A stretch of 64,000 nucleotides of DNA, taken from Chlamydiales bacterium (GTDB lineage Bacteria; Chlamydiota; Chlamydiia; Chlamydiales; Criblamydiaceae). The stretch lies in NCBI GenBank assembly GCA_024233575.1, contig JACKPN010000007.1, forward strand, positions 1 through 64,000. The letters run 5' to 3'. Below, piece after piece: positions 43,985 through 51,800 of the stretch; positions within the stretch are counted from its first letter, which is position 1; each line of letters opens with the position of its first letter. A program made the translations under genes and the position numbers. Under the pieces are notes generated by a model. It did not search any database. It was not told the origin of the DNA and saw only the letters and a program-made list of their open reading frames with translations.

Positions 43985-44836
43985 TTATTCTTCCATCTCC
44001 TTTAATAATGATGTTGTATAGCTCAAGGTTCTGGCAACGGGAGTTTCAAGCAGCTTTTGAGCAGTATCTAAAGCATCGAAATCACCGGATATTTTGAACT
44101 CAGCTAAACGATGTATTACATTATCGCTCCAGCGCAAACCATTAAATTCACCACTACTGCTCTTTATTAAATTTAAAGCATTTACAAGTACTGGAAGCAC
44201 TAAAATTGATGACAAGAGACCACATGCATATACATTTGATTTCAATCGTTTGTATTGAGAAAAATCTTGTTTGCTCAAAATTAGTTGTATTTTATTGCTA
44301 TTGTATTCAACAGTTAATGGGCCTCTCTGAGCATGTTTGGACTCTACTACCTCCATAATTGAGCTCATTTTTGATAAATAGTCTTTATTTTCAATTAGAG
44401 CTTCATAACTTTCTGATATTGCAATAATATCACCTTCTTGAAGGTCGAATAAAACATTGTTATAATCAGAGTGTGAATCGGTAAAAGAATAGCTTTTTAT
44501 CGGAATGTCTATAATAGAAAATATACTTATTTCAACTTTATTAGCTAATTCAATAGATGGTATTTCAATGCAATATTTATTCGCAGAAAAACGCCAACAA
44601 TTCCTGTACAAGGTGCTTGTACATTCGATATGCAAAGCATATGAAGCTTTTCCTGCTCCAATAAGTGAACTGATTGAATCACTGCTACAAGCAATTTCAA
44701 CATTAATATATACTTTATTCCTATCAGTTCTCACATCAGTTCTCACCTGAAATTCAGATTTAGGAAAATCATCTTTGTTTCCAAGGACAGGATGCGGGTA
44801 AGACCTACTAGTCAATCTCATATGCTCTAACCTCAA
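43985..44836 (-). CDS. Hypothetical protein, second gene of the GHKL cassette
   Basis: 283 residues. The N-terminal 150 residues look beta-rich (VRTDRNKVYINVEIACSS, ASYALHIECTSTLYRN) and the C-terminus helical. No catalytic motif was recognised; in particular I saw no PD-(D/E)xK site. The start at 44836 overlaps the GHKL ATPase gene by 29 bp; a second Met five codons later (44821) is possible. Translational coupling to both neighbours says it acts with them. Confidence 0.65.
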   Translation of the reverse strand: MRLEHMRLTSRSYPHPVLGNKDDFPKSEFQVRTDVRTDRNKVYINVEIACSSDSISSLIGAGKASYALHIECTSTLYRNCWRFSANKYCIEIPSIELANKVEISIFSIIDIPIKSYSFTDSHSDYNNVLFDLQEGDIIAISESYEALIENKDYLSKMSSIMEVVESKHAQRGPLTVEYNSNKIQLILSKQDFSQYKRLKSNVYACGLLSSILVLPVLVNALNLIKSSSGEFNGLRWSDNVIHRLAEFKISGDFDALDTAQKLLETPVARTLSYTTSLLKEMEE

Positions 44837-46655
44837 TTGCTACTCTATTGCGCTGTTTTAATTTAAACTCAATTCTATTTTCTCCATTCCGAAGAGACAG
44901 CGGCCCAAGAATATTTTCTTTGAATGGGACCTTATCAAAAAGAGGACTATCAGCAGACTCAAGTAAAAGAGGACTACAATTTCCATCGTCCTGAGCTTGC
45001 ATGATTTGAAGCAAAGTTCTCTTATTCTTGCTTGGATTTGCTCTTAAATTAAGAACATATACTCCTTTTGATACATTGAGGGGAAAAGTTCTATACTCGA
45101 TTTGGACTACAGCCATATCATCTTTTTTCAAGGACCTCTCACTTTCAACTTGACCAGCATCCTTTACCGCAATTCTTTCACTATTCGAATCATTTCCCTG
45201 ATGTTTAATTTCTTCCACATTTTTAAGATTTAAAAATAAGTCTCCTGATATCTCTTTCACACAAATTGGTTCAAATTCAATTTTCCTAATTGGAAGCGCA
45301 GTTGACTTAGGATGTCTTTCAAAAGATTCCTGATTTTTCTCAGGCTCCGACTCTCCAGAAAAAGGCTCGCCACCTGATTCCAATTCATCTGGTAGAAAAC
45401 GATGGAGGTCAGGTACATCAAAACTTTTGGATTCATCAATGGGATTAAGTTCTTTAATTGACTCCCGAATAAAAGTTAAAAATTCTTCCTGTGTCTTTTT
45501 GTTAACTTTTTTTTCTGGATGATTTGGATCCCAATCATCATGTCTAGGTGGCTCCATTGATCTCAAAATCTGATTGCCTTTGCTGTTTCTGCAAATAAAA
45601 ACACCACAAAAAGGAGACGCAGATCGAAATAATTTATAAAATATAATCATTCCTGTTTTTCGCATCATTGCAATTTTCTTGGTTGCGATATCTTGGTGAG
45701 TGCTCAAATATAGACAAACTTCTCCTAACAACGGAAGTTCTTTTTTAAAAGTTAAACTTGGATTTTTAAATGCTTGATAATATTTATACCCATCAAAGTC
45801 ATTGTTTTTAGAATTGCTTTCCAAGAGTTCTTCAAGATTGTCTTTTGTGATGCGGACCGTGTCAATTTTAACTACAAGATCTCCTACCTGAATCGCATAC
45901 CAGAAATTTTGTAAAATCGAAGCTGTCAACTCTTCTTTCCATGCTCCTTCGTTTTTGAATCCAAGGATTACAATATCAGTTCCAGGTTCGGAACGCTTAA
46001 AATAATCAGGAATATTTGCATTATCACGGATAGCATTAGACTTATTTATACTTAGATAGCCAGTAGGTTGAACTTTGACCTTATCGGATTTTTCATGCGT
46101 AACAAGCTTTGCAACTCCCTGAAAAGCCACTTGTCCATCTATTGTTTTTGTAGAATAAAAAACCGTTCTTAAAGAACTGGATGCAAAAGGTGCGTTTTTC
46201 CCAATTCCATATGATCCTCCTTCACCGGATGCCTTGGCAGAAGATCCACTGCATTTAATCAAATTGTACCAATCATTTTTTCTATCACAGTCGGCTCCTT
46301 GAACTCCTCTGGTGTTATAGTCGCCAATACGCAAAATAGGAATTTTTTTGTGATTAATTAACGCAACAGCCTGCTCAAAAAATGTCTTGGCTTTTATATT
46401 TTCAGGCCAATAATCTAGGCATTTTTTAAGGGAATTCGATAAAGCCTCAACATCGGGTATCAGTTCTCTTTGAATTTTATCAAAGTGGATATGAATTTCA
46501 ACCGGTTTATTATTGTTGGCACGAGCATCAATGCTGTTTTGGACCAATTCTCTTGCTAAAGAGGCAAAAAAATCCCCTCCCTTAAAAGTTTCTATTCCTG
46601 CATCACTGATACCACTTTCCTGACCATCATTATTCTCAGCAAAAAACCATTTCAT
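44808..46655 (-). CDS. GHKL (Hsp90/MutL-like) ATPase, first gene of a putative defence cassette
   Basis: 615 residues. The N-terminal ATPase has the N-box RELVQNSIDA (35-44, Glu36 and Asn40), G1 box LRIGDYNTRGV (108-118, Asp112) and G2 lid GEGGSYGIGKNAPF (144-157), the Bergerat fold of MutL, MORC and Hsp90. The remaining two-thirds are unassigned, with a late beta-rich end (IEYRTFPLNVSKGVYVLNLRA). MutL/MORC-like ATPases of this sort are reported next to cytosine methylases, Vsr and small accessory proteins in restriction-like systems. Here those genes lie 2.6 kb away across IS debris. A GGAGAAG site precedes the ATG. Its role is inferred from family and neighbours. Confidence 0.82.
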   Translation of the reverse strand: MKWFFAENNDGQESGISDAGIETFKGGDFFASLARELVQNSIDARANNNKPVEIHIHFDKIQRELIPDVEALSNSLKKCLDYWPENIKAKTFFEQAVALINHKKIPILRIGDYNTRGVQGADCDRKNDWYNLIKCSGSSAKASGEGGSYGIGKNAPFASSSLRTVFYSTKTIDGQVAFQGVAKLVTHEKSDKVKVQPTGYLSINKSNAIRDNANIPDYFKRSEPGTDIVILGFKNEGAWKEELTASILQNFWYAIQVGDLVVKIDTVRITKDNLEELLESNSKNNDFDGYKYYQAFKNPSLTFKKELPLLGEVCLYLSTHQDIATKKIAMMRKTGMIIFYKLFRSASPFCGVFICRNSKGNQILRSMEPPRHDDWDPNHPEKKVNKKTQEEFLTFIRESIKELNPIDESKSFDVPDLHRFLPDELESGGEPFSGESEPEKNQESFERHPKSTALPIRKIEFEPICVKEISGDLFLNLKNVEEIKHQGNDSNSERIAVKDAGQVESERSLKKDDMAVVQIEYRTFPLNVSKGVYVLNLRANPSKNKRTLLQIMQAQDDGNCSPLLLESADSPLFDKVPFKENILGPLSLRNGENRIEFKLKQRNRVAIEVRAYEID

Positions 46656-46957
46656 ACGATTTCTTCTCCAAGCTTCTATTTATTAAAATATTAATTACTT
46701 CTTCAAAACAGTTCTCAGCTATTAACTGAACTAGTGGAACATTGACTGAGTGAATACACTTTAAATTGGAATTATCAAACCTAAAAGTTTTTAAAGAATA
46801 TTTAACCTTTTTATACCGGTTGTATAAAAGACCCAGCTAAACCTTTATAACTACACTTCCACAATTAACTTTATTAGGTGTAATTTAACTATTAATATTA
46901 ATAATTGTCAAGCAATTTGAACATTTAATTTTTTTTTAAAAAATCAATAGTAAAGAA
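46656..46957. other. AT-rich intergenic region upstream of the GHKL operon
   Basis: About 300 bp, very AT-rich, no open frame. It presumably holds the operon promoter (minus strand). I see no clear operator or hairpin. Confidence 0.45.
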
Positions 46958-47380
46958 AAATCTCGAGACCGCATCGAAAAGCGTGAAGTATGGGTAACAG
47001 ACTGCTTGGGTTGGCTCCCACAAAAAGAGTTTTGGAAAGACCTGGCCAGTGTAGCTTGTCTGAAGAGCGCTCGGGAGACAAAAGAAAAGGAAACGTTCGA
47101 GCACAGATATTATATATCTAGCTTAGAGACAGATGCTTGGAAAATTAGTAATGCAGGTAGGAGTCATTGGTCTGTAGAGAACAAGCTGCATTGGCAACTT
47201 GATGTTTCTTATAGAGAAGACTGTTGCAAGATACGAAAGGATAATGGTGCAGAAAATCTTTCAGTAATCAGATGAGTGACACTAAACCTTCTTAAGGCAG
47301 ACACAAAAACAATAGCAGAGATTCAGAACAAACAGTCACAAAGATGGGATGGAACAAAGAATACATGCTAGAGATTTTGG
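46958..47380 (+). mobile_element. ISAs1-family transposase remnant
   Basis: The C-terminal part of an ISAs1/H-repeat-type transposase: DRIEKREVWVTD, HRYYISSLETDAWKISNAG, SHWSVENKLHWQLDVSYRED and, after a TGA at about 47274, VTLNLLKADTKTIAEIQ. The N-terminal two-thirds are missing and the end is interrupted by a stop where ISAs1 proteins read ALNLLK. Nonfunctional. Confidence 0.82.
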
Positions 47381-47393
47381 ATATGAGTTGTTA

Positions 47394-47640
47394 AGAAAAA
47401 TCTTCATGCAATTTCCCTGATTAAAGAGTTAGGGGGTGTTGAAGAAGGCAGAAAAGCATGGAAGAAAGAAGAGGTCTATCATAAAAGGTCATTAGTCGAG
47501 ACGACTATGTACAGAATAAAAACGATTTTTGGACAGAAAGTGGCTAGCCGAAAGCTCAAAAAACAGTCAACTGAGGTGTTTAATAAATGTGCAGCTTCCG
47601 AAATCAAAGGAGTAATGGGAAACTTGGACTGTTTTTTGAA
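47394..47640 (+). mobile_element. IS5-family transposase remnant B (C-terminus)
   Basis: Reads KNLHAISLIKELGG, GRKAWKKEEVYHKRSLVETTMYRIK (the YxRRSLxETxMxRxK motif with the catalytic Glu) and IFGQKVASRKLKKQSTEVFNKCAA. It is the C-terminal third of the same transposase family as remnant A but not its missing piece, because remnant A retains its own C-terminus. It abuts the frameshifted lipoprotein gene. Confidence 0.78.
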
Positions 47641-47666
47641 TTTTGGAACAACACCGTTACAAAGTG

Positions 47667-48208
47667 TCATGAACCTCCTTCAACAATACGATTGGCCTCC
47701 TCGTAGGTTTCTTCATATACTGGAATATAATTATTAGAGTTTTTATTGTCTACATAGTATGCGATTGTCCCGTTGGTTAACAATATAAAGGATAAACTAT
47801 CCGGATTCAATTCATCTTTATGTTGTTTAAGTCGTTTTTGGTTATTATCAAAAATAGAGAATTGATACTTGATGTTTTTAATTGGAAATGGATATTCAAT
47901 TAAGTGTGGCCGGATTTTTTTGTGATCGTTTATCAATTCTTCTAGATTTTTTGTAGCCTCGATCAGGTACTTTCTTGCAGTATCGATATCGACAGGCCCA
48001 ACAAATGCGAATCCTATTGAAAACCTCGTGACTTTTTCAGGTATACCCCACCTGCCATAGAAAGAACCCAAGGATGATGACTGTAAATGTAATTTTTATG
48101 CTGAGTTAGAATTTCATCCATCATATCGGATTTTTCATGATTTTCAACGTTACAAGAAAATAGAAACGTTACACATAAAATAAGTAGAATGGATTTAATG
48201 TATTTCAT
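47667..48208 (-). pseudogene. Frameshifted lipoprotein paralogue, candidate second immunity protein
   Basis: Starting at 48208 (MKYIKSILLILC..FLFSC lipobox) the frame follows the upstream paralogue (NHEKSDMMDEIL, YSHHPWVLSMAGG) and then shifts at the C-run 48046-48049. The other frame continues GIPEKVTRFSIGFAFVGPVDIDTARKYL to the stop at 47667. One extra G in the GGTGGGGT tract would give a full-length product like the intact copy. This could be a decayed duplicate, an error, or slippage at a homopolymer. It is downstream of the RHS gene and of the intact copy on the same strand. Confidence 0.8.
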
Positions 48209-48304
48209 TTGGGAATCAGTCAACATTTTTGATTCATTGCCTCTGATTTGATAATCCATATTCTCTTTCATTTTCCGCTGATGTCATCGTGATCAAGGGT
48301 GGTA

Positions 48305-48847
48305 TTATCCTTCTTCAGCAATAAGCTTGGCTTCTTCGTAAGTTTCTTCGTGTACAGGAGTGAAACGGATGGAATCTTCATTTTTTATTAGATATCGAAT
48401 TTTGCCGTTTCTGAGTGTAATAAATGCCAGGTTGTTTGGATCGGCAGAATTTGCAGGTTGCTTAACACGATGTTTTTTTTCATCATATATTACAAGTTCG
48501 TATTCAATATTATTTATTGAGAAAGGGTAATTAATTAGATGGGGTCGTATTTTTTCATCTCTATTTATTATGCTCTCTAAGTTGCTTGCGGCGTCTATAA
48601 GGTATTTTCTTGCTGTGTTTACATCAACAGGTCCAATGAAAGCAAAACCAATAGAAAAAAGAGTTACCTTATCTGGAATCCCTCCACCTTCCATAGAAAG
48701 AACCCATGGGTAGTGGCTGAAGATGTATTTTTTATGATGAGCAAGAATTTCGTCCATCATATCCGATTTTTCATGCGGTTCATTATTAATACATCCAGAG
48801 AAAAACAACGATGATATTAAGATAAAAAACAAATTAAAATGGTTCAT
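48305..48847 (-). CDS. Lipoprotein, candidate immunity protein for the RHS toxin
   Basis: 180 residues with a lipoprotein signal (LFFILISSLFFSGC, Cys19). The mature part carries HEKSDMMDEILAHHKKY, SIGFAFIGPVDVNTARKYLIDAA and a C-terminal ETYEEAKLIAEEG. Its start overlaps the last 14 bp of the RHS gene, and a frameshifted duplicate follows, the arrangement of toxin-immunity loci. As a lipoprotein it would face the periplasm, the place where a lipase-type toxin would attack. No known family recognised; the immunity role is inferred from position. Confidence 0.75.
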   Translation of the reverse strand: MNHFNLFFILISSLFFSGCINNEPHEKSDMMDEILAHHKKYIFSHYPWVLSMEGGGIPDKVTLFSIGFAFIGPVDVNTARKYLIDAASNLESIINRDEKIRPHLINYPFSINNIEYELVIYDEKKHRVKQPANSADPNNLAFITLRNGKIRYLIKNEDSIRFTPVHEETYEEAKLIAEEG

Positions 48848-51800
48848 TTACAATTCCCTGTTTTTCTAAAATGACATCTGTAAAGGATTCTAATACTTCT
48901 TGATATCCTTCGCTCGATATATAGTGATCAGTGATGAAGCTAAACATTCCTCCACTAGAAAAGCCTGTCATGATGATTTCGGCGTCTTTTCTCGTCGAGC
49001 TGAAGTTGTTAATCTTTGCAACGATATCGCTGTTGTTCACGTAGTTTTTTGCACTTTGGAAATCTTCTCTTGGAATTGCTATCGGACTTCCTAAAGTGAT
49101 GATATTTAAACATGCACGCACTTCTTTGGAAAGGAGTTTCGTCGCATTATAGAGATCGACGGAGCCACGACTGTGGACTGAGAGGTAAATAGTTGGATTG
49201 TCACTCCGCTGGCGGAGCTCGTCATAGTCGGATTGGATTTGTGTGGCAAGATGACGGATGTTATCAGTAACAGCACCGGCTAGTTTGGTGGCGGAGTCGC
49301 ATAGGTCTGTAAAACCACCGGCAGCAGGTTGACAGGTCCAGCGGACTTCATGGTCGGCAAGCATGGCACTGAAGTTCTTGGCGTCTTCTTCGCATTCGGA
49401 TGGTGTAGTCAAAATACCGCTGATGTAACGGACGGCACAACCAAAGAAGCTCCTGCTTCCAACAATGCCGGAATGGCTGTCGCGTATCCCTGTATAGTCG
49501 TGAGAGAAACTTTCGCCTTGGATGTACCGGCCTGCACCTTCAATGCAGTGACGGGAAGGTCCGCAAGGAAGAACATGATAGGCGGTATTCTCAATGAACC
49601 GGCCGACTTTTCTCTCAATATTATGGTTCCAGTTGAGAAAGTGCTCAAGCAGGGGACTGTCGCGACGCTCTAAACAGAGGCCGTAAAGATCGACGTGGAT
49701 GAGGGGATTGTTATGAACATAAGCATAACGGTTGGGACCGTCAGGATTGCCTAAGGGATCCTTGCTGATCCATCGGCCAAGCTGAGGATCATAATAGCGG
49801 CGACCGAAATAGATGAAGCTGCTCTCGGGATCATGGCGCTTGCTGCTAAAACGCCAAGGGGTGAGAGCGGGACTTTCCTCGCGTTGACCAAAGGCGGAAT
49901 AGTGATAGCTCTCAATAGTGTCTCCAGTGATCCAGTCGATAAGGGCAACGATGTTGCCGTTATGATCATGCTGGGGGATGTAGGGCTGTGAGTCGATCTC
50001 AATGGCTATGGAGGCGCCAATCTCTGCGCCCAAACCTTTGCCGAGGATGCGAAGCTGGACAATGGTGTCGTCAGCATCGCATAGGCCGATCTCGTTCAGA
50101 CCTTCATAAAGGTAGCGTTCCTCAGAAATGATGTTGCCGGCAGCAGAATAGTGGGTCTTGGCTATCCGGCGGTTGAGGTCGTCATAGGTGTACCGATAGA
50201 TGGCTGTAGGGGTAATAAGATGAGTGAGGCGGTCAAGGGCGTCGTAGTGAAGGGTGAGGTCGCCCTTGGTGGTGAGGTTGCCGTTAGGGTCGTAAGTGAG
50301 GCTTTGCTGGCCAAAACGTGTGACTTGATGGTGAGCGTTGAGGGTGGTGGCAACGCCGTCTTTCTCAAGAAGATTATGCATAGAGTCATAACGATATTCA
50401 TGGGTGGCGTTGCCGCTCTCATTGGTGAGCTGCCCCAAGTCGTCATACTGGTAACGGTGGGGAATGGTGTCGATATCAGCGGCAACGATATGGCCAACGG
50501 CATCATACTCAAGGGTCTCGGACCAACCGGGAGTGGTGATGGCGGAGATGCGGCCGCAGGGGTCGTACCGGGTGGTTTTCTTGTTATTGTCAATGCGAAG
50601 CTGGCTGAGGACGCGGCCGCTGAGGTCGTAAGAGGTATAACGGTGGATGTAGCGTGTGTCTTCAAAGGGATCGCGTCGCTCGACGGCAGTGAGGTGCAGG
50701 CCGTCATAGGTGTAGTGGATGCTGGACTGGTCGGGAAGGGTGAAGGATGCTATGCGTCCATTGGCATCGTAGGTGTACGAGAGGGTAAGACCGGTGTTAA
50801 GGGTATCGTCAAGAAGGCGGTCATAAGCGTCGTAGCTGCGGTAACTTTGGGTGTTGTTGATGCAGTCAATGGCGCGGGTGATGTTTCCATTGGCGTCGCG
50901 CTCAAAATAGTAGTGAACGGTGCCGTCGGTACTTTGAATGACGTAGCAACGGCCGAGGTCGTCATAATGGTAATAGATCAAGACGCCGTCAGCTTTGGTG
51001 ACGCAGGCTTTGAGGCCTAAGCTGTTGTAAGCGGTGGTGCGGGAACGCTGCTCGGAAGTGCCGGCAGCTTCGGTGACTTTAATGCAGCGTCCTTCACTGT
51101 CATACTCCCAAAGGGTGGTAATGGTTTTTTCTTCTTCACCGTTGCTGATGATGGTGTGCTTCTCGGCGGTTTTGTTGCCGCGGGAATTGTAGAAAATTTG
51201 CGACTTGTTAAGAAGAACGCCAAGATTGTTGTACACGAGGATGCTGCTGTCGCGGCTCCTGGCATCGCCAATGACAACGGTTTTCTTGCCTTGGGGGTCG
51301 GTGATCTCTTTGTAGGGAACGCACTGTCCGTTGTCGTTGCGGTAATTATACTTGTATTGGGTGCATGTGGCGTTGCCTAGTGGATCAACGGTCTCTATGG
51401 GGTTGCTAAAGGCATCGTACTTGAGGGTGGTGACGGAGGGGCCTTCCTCACCGAAAGTCGTCGTTTTGATGACGCGATTGAGGTCGTCATACTCCTTTTC
51501 AATGCGCTGTAAGAGGGCGCCATCGGTGGTCTCTTTGCACTCGACAAGGACGTTGCCGACGTTATCGTAGGTTTTTGCCGTAACGAGATTACCTTCGGTA
51601 ATGCGGCTCTGACGGCCTAGAGTGTCATAACTGTAAGTGGTGGTGCTATTGTCTTTGCTTTTCTCGATGAGGCGACCGGCGCCGTCGTAACGGTAATGGG
51701 TGGCGTTGCCGTTGGCGTCATATTCTGCGCGAAGATGGAAGCGGTCATACTCTTTAATGGTTTTGCTGAGAAGGACGCCATCGGCATTGCTAGTGGTAAC

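Noticed and set aside
42440..47640. One IS5 element split in two by insertion of the GHKL cassette
   Set aside because: Remnant A keeps its own C-terminal end after an internal deletion, so remnant B is a second copy and not the missing half.
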